Assembly: GCA_964058805.1 (NCBI GenBank)
Contig: CAXKVV010002144.1
Span: 1,364,001-1,428,000, forward strand
Origin: Schoenoplectus triqueter
Taxonomy: Eukaryota > Streptophyta > Magnoliopsida > Poales > Cyperaceae
Length of the DNA: 64,000 nt
Direction: 5' to 3'
The notes under the pieces are model-generated. The model worked only from the letters and a program-made list of their open reading frames with translations, was not told the DNA's origin and ran no database searches. Both the position numbers and the translations under genes were made by a program. Shown piece after piece: positions 13,401-21,132 of the stretch (within the stretch, counting starts at the first letter, position 1; each line of letters starts with the position of its first letter).

Positions 13401-14816
13401 AATAGAAAAATTAACCAAACAACGCTGGTCAACTTGCACACATTTACCCTTTTCCAACCAAGAGAGTTTGTACGGTTTTGGGTGCTTTTCAGTTTTAAGC
13501 GGCAACTTTTGTACCATAATTTCAGAAACAACATTCTCACAACTCCCGCTATCAATGATAACATCGCATACCTTCCCATGAGAGGTGCATCGTGTATGGA
13601 AGATATTGTTACGGAGCCACACATCATCTTGAACGGGACTGGAATTCAGCACACGCCTAATCACCAACATCTCACCCGTATCTCCATAAATGACATCCTC
13701 CTCATCTGCTGCCTCATCAAACACGGGTGGAGAATCAAAATCTGTTTGCTCCTCTTTTAGGGGTTCTTCAATAATGGTAAATACCCGCTGGTTTGGGCAC
13801 TCGGACATGATGTGACCGTACCCTTTGCACCGATAGCATTGAACAGCTTTAGGGGCTGGTTTAGAGGGTCCTGCGGTTGCGGTTTTTGCTGAAAATTTGG
13901 CCACTGCACTTGATGTTGGTTTGGCTGATTGCGTACTGCTCCCATGGCTTGTTGGATGGCCTCGATTGAGAACTCGGCTACCACCAAAGCTCGCTGTTTT
14001 TCTGACTTCTTTCTCCTTGAGTTGCTTCTCAACTTTTGTGGCAAGTTTAAACACATCATGATAAGAGATAAAAGGCTGTAAAGTTACCACATCATGAATC
14101 TCCTTGCGAAGGCCACGAAGATATCGTGCAATGGTTTGTTCTTCGGGCTCAACAACGCCACATTTCAACATGAGGTGATCAAGTTCTTCAGTGTAATCTG
14201 CCACAGTTTTTTCACCTTGAACAAAGCCATGAAGTTGAAAAAAGGCCTCTTGCAAGTACCCTTCCGGCAGAAACTTCTTTCGTAACTCTTTCACCATCTT
14301 TTCCCATGTTCTGATTTTTTGCTTACCCTCACGGGCTCGCTTCATCTTCAACTGCTCCCACCAAATAGATGCATGCTTCTTTAATTTGATGGCAACAATC
14401 TTCACCTTCTCTTCCTCAGGGACATCTTGGTATTCAAAGACACGTTCAACCGTATTGAGCCAATCTATGAACTCATCGGGTTGTATGCGCCCTTCGTACA
14501 CAGGAATATCCGCTTTTAGATCAAAAGCCCGTCGAAATTGCTGGTTCCTTCGGGTGTGATTTTGATGGAGAGCCTCTTCATCACTGGACACCAAGGTGTG
14601 GTTGTCGTGGAAGGGGTTGAACTCGGCATCATCGTCACCATAAGTTTCGCCATCTGAGCCACGATAGGAATCATCGCGGTTGTTCCCAGCGGCCTCCATG
14701 CGCGCTAGACGCTCTTGGAGTTGTTGCACATGCTGCCTCAACTCGTTCAACTCAATATCTCGATCGGCTTGCTGGTTGCCTTCAGGAGGATTGACACGAG
14801 CACTACGTCGCACCAT
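10341..14816 (-). CDS. gag-pol: Gag-Pol polyprotein of a Ty3/gypsy retrotransposon (1491 aa)
   Basis: One uninterrupted frame encodes the capsid and replication enzymes. The Gag retrotransposon domain spans about residues 100-265, preceded by a short coiled-coil-like N-terminus. A CCHC knuckle is C327-C330-H335-C340. The aspartic protease has its active site at D422-S-G, a common plant DSG variant, with LLGR at about 493-496. Reverse transcriptase spans about 640-820 with YFDD at 768-771. RNase H has D916, E953 and D978. Integrase has the zinc-binding set H1097, H1104, C1134, C1137 and catalytic D1166, D1227, E1263 with the expected 35-residue spacing. The tail contains NVKDLSPY at 1430-1437. 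All key residues are present, with no stop or frameshift. The ATG is 12 bases past the PBS, so the leader between PBS and start is very short. The last 36 residues are encoded in the 3' LTR, as reported for some CRM elements. Clade assignment is inference; chromovirus versus other gypsy lineages needs an RT tree. Confidence 0.97.
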   Translation of the reverse strand: MVRRSARVNPPEGNQQADRDIELNELRQHVQQLQERLARMEAAGNNRDDSYRGSDGETYGDDDAEFNPFHDNHTLVSSDEEALHQNHTRRNQQFRRAFDLKADIPVYEGRIQPDEFIDWLNTVERVFEYQDVPEEEKVKIVAIKLKKHASIWWEQLKMKRAREGKQKIRTWEKMVKELRKKFLPEGYLQEAFFQLHGFVQGEKTVADYTEELDHLMLKCGVVEPEEQTIARYLRGLRKEIHDVVTLQPFISYHDVFKLATKVEKQLKEKEVRKTASFGGSRVLNRGHPTSHGSSTQSAKPTSSAVAKFSAKTATAGPSKPAPKAVQCYRCKGYGHIMSECPNQRVFTIIEEPLKEEQTDFDSPPVFDEAADEEDVIYGDTGEMLVIRRVLNSSPVQDDVWLRNNIFHTRCTSHGKVCDVIIDSGSCENVVSEIMVQKLPLKTEKHPKPYKLSWLEKGKCVQVDQRCLVNFSIGEKYRDEVWCDVVPMDACHLLLGRPWQFDRKVHHDGFKNTYSFELNGAKITLGPSRMEMKSKPALKDSNFILSKSEFTEIFEESQIAFALVVKEVKGDRNPLIPGPVVPLLEQFQNLVPDEIPAGLPPMRSVQHCIDFVPGAILPNKAAYRMNPTENAELQRQVDELMRKGLVRESMSPCAVPALLVPKKDGSFRMCVDSRAVNKITIKYRFPIPRLDDMLDQLHGASVFSKIDLRSGYHQIRMRPGDEWKTAFKTRDGLFEWLVMPFGLSNAPSTFMRLMNLVFKSFIGRFVVVYFDDILVYSTGKEEHLEHLHQVFEVLAEQKLYINLKKCEFLTSNLVFLGYVVSAEGIHVDPSKVDAIVSWPTPANIHDVRSFHGLASFYRRFIRDFSTLVSPITECLKGGVFKWTKEAEKNFQLIKEKMTAAPILALPNFENIFELECDASGVGIGAVLNQEGRPIAFFSEKLSDSRKNYTTYDKEFYAIVRALGHWRHYLISKEFILYSDHEALKFINGQHKLKPRHARWVEFLQGYTFHIKHKSGASNQVADALSRRHSLLSTMKVNVLGFEVIKELYSDDEFFGTIKAECAKGPYKEFMVNDGYIFYGNRLCVPNCSLRWQIIKEVHDGGLSGHFGRDKTSALLQDRFYWPKMMKDVNHYILRCRTCHLAKTKSQNSGLYTPLPVPNAPWEDVSMDFVMGLPRTQRSKDSIMVVVDRFSKMAHFVPCAKTMDATNIADLYFKEIVKLHGIPNTITSDRDPKFVGHFWRTLWRKMGTKLQFSSAYHPQTDGQTEIVNRSLGNLLRSLVGDNIRQWDLVLPQAEFAYNRSSSKTTGKSPFEVVYGCNPKTPLDLVSLPISHSYSGDADERAKAIKGLHEQVSKRIEKQNQKYERQANKHRRAVIFKEGDLVWVHLSKERFPPGRNAKLKHRGDGPFKILQRIGDNAYKVELPGDYGVSSTFNVKDLSPYHGENEPNSWASSFQPGENDGDQVMAGLHINNHDQGSKLWTSSQLEEPGPSHIYN
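10453..10461 (-). other. Polypurine tract of the gypsy element
   Basis: On the minus strand the bases immediately upstream of the 3' LTR read GGGGGAGAA, directly followed by the LTR start TGATGGCG. This is the usual place and composition of the plus-strand primer. The tract lies within the coding frame, which continues into the LTR. Confidence 0.88.
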
Positions 14817-14828
14817 CCTTCGCCTGCT

Positions 14829-14840
14829 GCTCTGATACCA
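14829..14840 (-). other. Primer-binding site for initiator tRNA-Met
   Basis: Plus-strand GCTCTGATACCA, i.e. TGGTATCAGAGC on the element strand, is complementary to the 3' end of plant initiator tRNA-Met. It sits two bases from the 5' LTR boundary at 14843, the usual spacing. Confidence 0.93.
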
Positions 14841-14842
14841 AC

Positions 14843-15505
14843 TGATAGCGTTCGAGCTATGAATCGTCCAAGGACACGCACACGTTCAACTATAAAATCA
14901 CAACTGGAGGATACTCTCAACTCACAGCAGGATAAAAGAGGAGATAAACTCAACTCAAGATAAACTTTTTCATAATAATTCAACAAGTGAGTTTACATTC
15001 AGAAATTAGGCTTTATATAGCCATACAACTCAACTCTAGAAACTTCCTACTAATTAATAACTCCTTAACTATTTTTGCAAATATCAAAACACAATAAAAA
15101 CAACATTAACTACTACTGCTAATTCCCAAATATAATTAAAACATAGAAAGACTCAAAAGACAAGTTCCAAGAAACTAATTGCTGGCTGGCTCCTCAGTAA
15201 CCACGCTCACTTGACACGAGGTTTTGACCAAGAAGACTCTGGAATCTGGAGAAACTCAAAACATAAAAAAGATAGTCCATTTCATTATCTGATCACAGAA
15301 ATTTAAATCACCCAAATCCGAGCCTTTATGAGAGAGTTATGCCCAAAATACTGGCCCAGTACGAATCTGTCCAGAGAGCTGCTGTTTCGTAAATTAATTG
15401 TAAATATGACTTGGGCCTGGTTCTTCAAGCTGAGAACTGGTCCATAACTTGCTTCCTTGATCATGATTGTTTATATGTAAACCTGCCATGACTTGATCGC
15501 CATCA
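14843..15505 (-). repeat. 5' LTR of the gypsy element (663 bp)
   Basis: Right-hand copy on plus, the 5' LTR on the element strand. It carries the promoter and differs from the 3' LTR only at 15347. The base after its outer end starts gacttgttttcggcgg, a satellite monomer in polarity B. The left-flank pentamer atcgg does not recur, so there is no target-site duplication. Confidence 0.97.
15012..15019 (-). promoter_or_regulatory. TATA box of the gypsy 5' LTR
   Basis: TATATAAA on the minus strand within GGCTATATAAAGCC, about 170 bp from the inner LTR end. This predicts transcription starting near 14980 and a U3 of roughly 0.5 kb. The same motif is at 9959-9966 in the other LTR. Start position is inferred from TATA spacing only. 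Confidence 0.7.
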
Positions 15506-18500
15506 GACTTGTTTTCGGCGGTACCGAGGGCGTCGGGTCCCATTTTCATGTTTTGCGCACACCGACTCATTTTCGGTGGTACCGATGGCGTCGAGACCCG
15601 TTTTCATGTTTTGCGCTCCCGGACTCGTTTTCGGCGGTACCGAGGGCGTCGGGACCCATTATCATGTTTTGCGCTCCCGTACCCGATTTCGGCGGTACTG
15701 CGGGAGTCGGGTCCCGTTTTCATGTTTTGCGCTCCACGACTCGTTTTCGGCGGTACCGATGGCGTCGGGACCCGTTTTCATGTTTTGCGCTCTCGGACTC
15801 GATGTCGGCCGTACCGAGGGCGTCGGGTCCCGTTTTCATGTTTTGCGCGCCCGAACTCGGTTTCGGCGGTACCGAGGGCTTCGGGTCCCGTTTTCATGTT
15901 TTGCGCCCCCGGACTCGTTTTCGGCGTTACCGAGGGCGTCGGGTCCCGTGTTCATGTTTTGCGCTCCGCGACTCGTTTTCGGCGGTACAGATGGCGTCGG
16001 GACCCGTTTTCATGTTTTGCGCTCTCGGATTCGTTTTTGGCGGTACCGATGGCGTCGGGTCCCGTTTTCATGTTTTGCGCGCCCGAACTGGGTTTCGGCG
16101 GTACCGAAGGCGTCGGGTCCCGTTTTCATGTTTTGCGCTCCCCGACTCATTTTCGACGGTACCGAGGGCGTCGGGTCCCGTTTTCATGTTTTGCGCGCCC
16201 GAACTCGGTTTCGGCGGTACCGAGGGCGTCGGGACCCATTTTCATGTTTTGCTCTCGCGGACTCGTTTTCGGCGGTACCGATGGCGTCGGGTCCCGTTTT
16301 CATGTTTTGCGTGCCTGAACTCGGTTTCGACGGTACCGAGGGCGTCGGGTCCCGTTTTCATGTTTTGCGCTCCCGGACTTGTTTTCGGCGGTACCGAGGG
16401 CGTCGGGTCCCATTTTCATGTTTTGCGCACACCGACTCATTTTCGGTGGTACCGATGGCGTCGAGACCCGTTTTCATGTTTTGCGCTCCCGGACTCGTTT
16501 TCGGCGGTACCTAGGGCGTCGGGACCCGTTATCATGTTTTGCGCTCCCGTACCCGGTTTCGGCGGTACTGCGGGAGTCGGGTCCCGTTTTCATGTTTTGC
16601 GCTCCCCGACTCGTTTTCGATGGTACCGATGGCGTCGAGACCCGTTTTCATGTTTTGCGCTCGCGGACTCGGTTTCGGCGGTCCCGAGGGCGTCGAGTCC
16701 CGTTTTCATGTTTTGCGCGCCCGAACACGGTTTCGGCGGTACCGAGGGCGTCGGGTCCCGTTTTCATGTTTTGCGCGCCCGAACTTGGTTTCGGCGGTAC
16801 CGAGGGCGTCGGGTCCCGTTTTCATGTTTTGCGCCCCCGGACACGTTTTCGGCGGTACCGAGGGCTTCGGGTCCCGTGTTCATGTTTTGCGCTCCACGAC
16901 TCGTTTTCGGCGGTACCGATGGCGTCGGGACCCGTTTTCATGTTTTGCGCTCTCGGACTCGATGTCGGCCGTACCGAGGGCGTCGGGTCCCGTTTTCATG
17001 TTTTGCGCGCCCGAACTCGGTTTCGGCGGTACCGAGGGCTTCGGGTCCCGTTTTCATGTTTTGCGCCCCCGGACTCGTTTTCGGCGTTACCGAGGGCGTC
17101 GGGTCCAGTGTTCATGTTTTGCGCTCCGCGACTCGTTTTCGGCGGTACAGATGGCGTCGGGACCCGTTTTCATGTTTTGCGCTCTCGGATTCGTTTTCGG
17201 CGGTACCGATGGCGTCGGGTCCCGTTTTCATGGTTTGCGCGCCCGAACTGGGTTTCGGCGGTACCGAGGGCGTCGGGTCCCGTTTTCATGTTTTGCGCTC
17301 CCCGACTCATTTTCGACGGTACCGAGGGCGTCGGGTCCCGTTTTCATGTTTTGCGCGCCCGAACTCGGTTTCGGCGGTACCGAGGGCGTCGGGTCCCGTT
17401 TTCATGTTTTGCGCCCCCGGACACGTTTTCGGCGGTACCGAGGGCTTCGGGTCCCGTGTTCATGTTTTGCGCTCCACGAGTCGTTTTCGGCGGTACCGGT
17501 GGCGTCGGGACCCGTTTTTATGTTTTGCGCTCTCGGACTCGATGTCGGCCGTACCGAGGGCGTCGGGTCCCGTTTTCATGTTTTGCGCGCCCGAACTCGG
17601 TTTCGGCGGTACCGAGGGCTTCGGGTCCCGTTTTCATGTTTTGCGCCCCCGGACTCGTTTTCGGCGTTACCGAGGGCGTCGAGTCCCGTGTTCATGTTTT
17701 GCGCTCCGCGACTCGTTTTCGGCGGTACAGATGGCGTCGGGACCCGTTTTCATGTTTTGCGCTCTCGGATTCGTTTTCGGCGGTACCGATGGCGTCGGGT
17801 CCCGTTTTCATGTTTTGCGCGCCCGAACTGGGTTTCGGCGGTACCGAGGGCGTCGGGTCCCGTTTTCATGTTTTGCGCTCCCCGACTCATTTTCGACGGT
17901 ACCGAGGGCGTCGGGTCCCGTTTTCATGTTTTGCGCGCCCGAACTCGGTTTCGGCGGTACCGAGGGCGTCGGGTCCCGTTTTCATGTTTTGCGCACCCGA
18001 ACACGTTTTCGGCGGTACCGAGGGCTTCGGGTCCCGTGTTCATGTTTTGCTTTCCACGACTCGTTTTCGGCGGTATCGATGGCGTCGGGACCCGTTTTCA
18101 TCTTTTGCGCTCTCGGACTCGGTTTCGGCAGTACCGAGGGCGTCGGGTCCCGTTTTCATGTTTTGCGCGCCCGAGCTCGGTTTCGGCGGAACCGAGGGCG
18201 TCGGGTCTCGTTTTCATGTTTTGCGCGCTCGAACTGGGTTTCGGCGGTACCGAGGGCGTCGGGTCCCGTTTTCATGTTTTGCGCTCCCCGACTCATTTTC
18301 GACGGTACCGAGGGCGTCGGGTCCGTTTTCATGTTTTGCGCGCCCGAACTCGGTTTCGGCGGTACCGAGGGCGTCGGGTCCCGTTTTCATGTTTTGCGCC
18401 CCCGGACACGTTTTCGGCGGTACCGAGGGCTTCGGGTCCCGTGTTCATGTTTTGCTTTCCACGACTCGTTTTCGGCGGTACCGATGGCGTCGGGACCCGT

Positions 18501-18659
18501 TTTCATCTTTTGCGCTCTCGGACTCGGTTTCGGCAGTACCGAGGGCGTCGGGTCCCGTTTTCATGTTTTGCGCGCCCGAACTCGGTTTCGGCGGTACCGA
18601 GGGCGTCGGGTCTCGTTTTCATGTTTTGCGCGCTCGGACTTGGTTTCGGCGGTACCGAG
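15506..18659 (+). repeat. 58-bp satellite array, polarity B (about 54 monomers)
   Basis: Same monomer as 1-9789 but in the opposite orientation: TTTTCATGTTTTGCGC reads forward on plus. It starts at the gypsy LTR and ends inside a monomer (ggtaccgag) at the copia LTR. Internal higher-order periodicity is exact: the block starting CTTGTTTTCGGCGG at 15508 recurs at 16378 (870 bp, 15 monomers), and the GCGCCCCCGGACACG monomer at 16831 recurs at 17411, with a related copy at 17991 (580 bp, 10 monomers). No gene is supported. Confidence 0.97.
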
Positions 18660-20734
18660 TGTTGGGATTCGGAATGCCCAAATCCCAGTAATGCTCAAGC
18701 TGCGGAAAGACCGTAGAACAAAAATTTTACTTCTACTTAAGTTAGGGATTAAAGTATGTCAGATAATAACCGAGAGTTACAGACATTTAATCCTTTACAA
18801 AAGACGGTAAAATATTATTTTACTTCTAACTTAAGCTTAGGGTTAAAGTGATGTGTCGGATGATTACCGGGAGATACACACCTCTTTAAACCTTTATTGA
18901 TCTACTCCATGATTGATTTCTAAAATATTAATCTACTTAACAATTAAATAGATTAATATAAGATGTTATACCTCGCTTCCAAATTTTAATTGGAATGAAA
19001 ATCGGCTTGTCTCGGAGCACCAAACGTCTGATGCCTCTGTAGGTTATCCACCAGGACTAACCAGAGAGCGGCTTATTTCTTTTGCCAGAAATACTGTAAA
19101 CCGCGGTTTTTCGCAAAAACACTATTCACTCGAGAAAAAGACGAAATAGTACTATTCACGACTCGCAGTAATTCTGTTTCACAAATGTGCAGAAATACCG
19201 CAACTTTCGTAAAAACACTATTCACCGATCCCGTGAATTCTGAAACAACCGTTTACCAGGAGAGAGAAAGTAGAACTGATTTGGTGGAAGTTTCTCTCTC
19301 ACCCTACCCCTCTATTTATAGAAAATGTGAGATTGGCAAATTACCAAAATACCCTCATGAATAGTAGGGAGGTTTCAATGAGAAAAGACCAAAATACCCT
19401 TAAAGTTCATTCAATTTACCAAAACGCCATTGGGCTTTTGGAAAAATTACCGAAATACCCTTGGGCTTTTGGACAAATTACCAAAATACCCTTGGAGGCC
19501 GTCATGGGCTTTTCATGGGCCTTTTTGGGCTTTTCTGATTTTAATTATTAATTAAGACTTTGATTATAAATGGGCTTTGGCCCATAATTCAAATCCATAA
19601 TTAACATTTAAAATCCAAATCAAATATATATAATTGTCATCTACAATTATATTTTTCTCGGTTGTTGTTTCGGCGAATTTATACGACGTGTCCAACACGT
19701 TATAAATTCAATCTGATTTTTGCTTCTTGTCATCTCTATGACAAATATAATTATATCATATATAATTAATTATAACCATCTTATTATTAATTATAAACAA
19801 TTCATAATTAATCAATAAGATTCTCCGATTAACTCCTATACGGTGTGACCCGACAGGATCCGTGTTATGTTGGTAAATAGAGTTAAAACCGTTTTAACTT
19901 CTATAATCATAGGAGGCATCTGGCAGAATGCACTATGACCATCCAATTACACAGATGATGATGTACTGTACAATATCATGATCCAGTAAACTATTTACTT
20001 ATGTTTAATTCTTTTGTCTCATAGCTATCAGATCAGTTTCAAGGTAGATATGTGTCATCCTTGCAAACTTAATCTTTTCTTGATCCCGAGTAAATTATCA
20101 AATATAATTACTCTTGTAATTATACTGCTAGCAGATAATCTTACTCTATCAAGGGGCCTAGTGATGCTATAACTCGTATAGAAATACGAGGGACAATAGT
20201 ACTTTTGGCAAACTATCTCTTCCTCCGCATAAGTTATGTATACCGAAGAGCTACCTTTATAGCCACCTTTAACGGATAACGTTTGGTAGAAATCACACAC
20301 ATACATATCTTATGTAGGAAAGATGAATACCTCATACTTTAGAATTTAATACTGAACGAAAACATTAATGACACGAACACAATTCCATTTAATGTTTCAT
20401 TCGGGGTCTATCAAATACGATGTTCCGTGAACATCTATCTATGTGATTAAAATGACAACTCTTTGTCTATGGTCTGTAAAACTTGACCATCATTTAATCC
20501 ACATACTAACCTGATAACGGTTAATTAGTGTTCCTGCTAATTACCTTGGTTAGTGACTTTTAAGAGTATATTCTATATTATGAAGTTTCACAATTCCAGT
20601 CATGAACTCGGAATGATTCATAAATTCAATAATACTCAAGGAAACAAAATATCATTTAAATATCCAATTCATGAACAAAGCTTTATATAACAAATTTATC
20701 GTATTATTGACTTCAAGATTATTACAAACTAACA
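18660..20734 (-). repeat. 3' LTR of the truncated copia element (about 2075 bp)
   Basis: Bounded by TGTTGGGATTC (18660) and CAAACTAACA (ending 20734), giving TGTT...AACA inverted ends, next to a copia-type PPT. It is AT-rich, unlike the satellite. It carries a TATA box on minus at 19313-19320 and degenerate repeats of a motif like ATTACCAAAATACCCTT at about 19336-19500. The length is long for a copia LTR, although Angela- and SIRE-type elements have long LTRs. No second copy exists in the window to confirm the outer edge, so the outer boundary rests on the TG/CA ends and the satellite junction. Confidence 0.8.
19313..19320 (-). promoter_or_regulatory. TATA box in the copia LTR
   Basis: The minus strand reads CTATAAATAGAGGGG, a near-ideal plant TATA box. 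It faces the direction expected for the element, about 1.4 kb into the LTR, and implies a transcription start near 19285. It supports the minus orientation of the LTR. Activity is unknown. Confidence 0.6.
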
Positions 20735-20745
20735 ATCTCCCACTT
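20735..20745 (-). other. Polypurine tract of the copia element
   Basis: AAGTGGGAGAT on minus immediately precedes the LTR start TGTTAG. This tract next to TGTT is characteristic of plant Ty1/copia elements. Confidence 0.9.
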
Positions 20746-20816
20746 AAGCTTGGAGTCAATCATATTGAGCCATGCCTTATACAAATCTATAAATCTCTCA
20801 GATTTAAAAGATAATC

Positions 20817-21132
20817 TCACAGCCAATCTCCTATGTGTCTCAAACCCATAGAAGATGTGTGCAACTGGTGCTTGGCTTGAGGTAGAGGTTTCGTAAGTGG
20901 ATCAGCTGTGTTGCCAACTGTGTCAATTTTACAAATCTTTACATCGCCTCTATTTATAATTTCTCGTATGAGGTGATAACGTCGCAGGACATGCTTGGAT
21001 CTGGAGTGTGATCTTGGTTCCTTGGCCTGAGCTATAGCTCCATTGTTGTCACAATAGAGGTCTACAGGGCCCTGAACACTGGGAACCACTCCTAGTTCAC
21101 TAAGGAATTTCTTGATCCAGAAACCTTCTTTA
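20817..21132 (-). pseudogene. Copia Pol fragment: C-terminus of RNase H
   Basis: About 105 residues of the copia RNase H end are readable. They include KEGFWIKKFLSELG, the CDNNGAIAQAK motif with its catalytic Asp, the HSRSKHV...RYHLIRE block and the terminal ADPLTKPL motif. The natural stop is at 20817. The upstream coding part is missing and the frame runs into satellite at 21133, so any longer frame is chimeric. The rest of Pol is not found elsewhere in the window. No frameshift is visible in the retained part. Confidence 0.93.

Larger units (their letters stand above)
9790..15505 (-). mobile_element. Intact Ty3/gypsy LTR retrotransposon, 5716 bp, chromovirus-like
   Basis: A complete element on the minus strand. 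Two 663-bp LTRs (9790-10452 and 14843-15505) start TGATAGCG and end CGCCATCA on the plus strand and differ at one base (c at 10294, a at 15347). Inside lie an initiator-Met PBS beside the right LTR, a GGGGGAGAA polypurine tract beside the left LTR, and one uninterrupted gag-pol frame with protease, RT, RNase H and integrase in gypsy order. Near-identical LTRs and an open frame indicate a very recent and possibly still competent element. The flanking pentamers differ (atcgg left, gactt right) and the surrounding satellite changes polarity, so the present locus is probably a recombinant rather than a simple insertion. Clade is tentative: the C-terminal motif, short leader and coding overlap with the 3' LTR recall centromeric CRM-type chromoviruses, but no canonical chromodomain is recognised. 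Confidence 0.96.
18660..21132 (-). mobile_element. 5'-truncated Ty1/copia retrotransposon: RNase H tail, PPT and 3' LTR
   Basis: On minus the order is the end of the pol frame (copia RNase H C-terminus), a PPT AAGTGGGAGAT, then a long LTR starting TGTTAGTTTG and ending GAATCCCAACA. The 5' LTR, gag, protease, integrase, RT and most of RNase H are absent: satellite begins within the RNase H coding sequence at about 21133. The left satellite stops at ggtaccgag and the right resumes at gcgtcggg, so the host monomer has lost only about one base and keeps phase and polarity. No target-site duplication is present. A non-functional remnant. Confidence 0.9.

Noticed and set aside
14747..14986. 79-codon minus-strand frame starting in the gypsy 5' LTR
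   Set aside because: It runs out of the LTR across the PBS into gag in a different frame and has a twin at the other LTR only because LTRs are duplicated.
9785..15510. Simple recent insertion with 5-bp target duplication for the gypsy element
   Set aside because: Flanks atcgg and gactt do not match directly or as reverse complements, and satellite polarity differs on the two sides.
20055..20306. 83-codon minus-strand frame in the copia LTR
   Set aside because: It lies wholly within the LTR, upstream of its promoter in element orientation, with no homology recognised.
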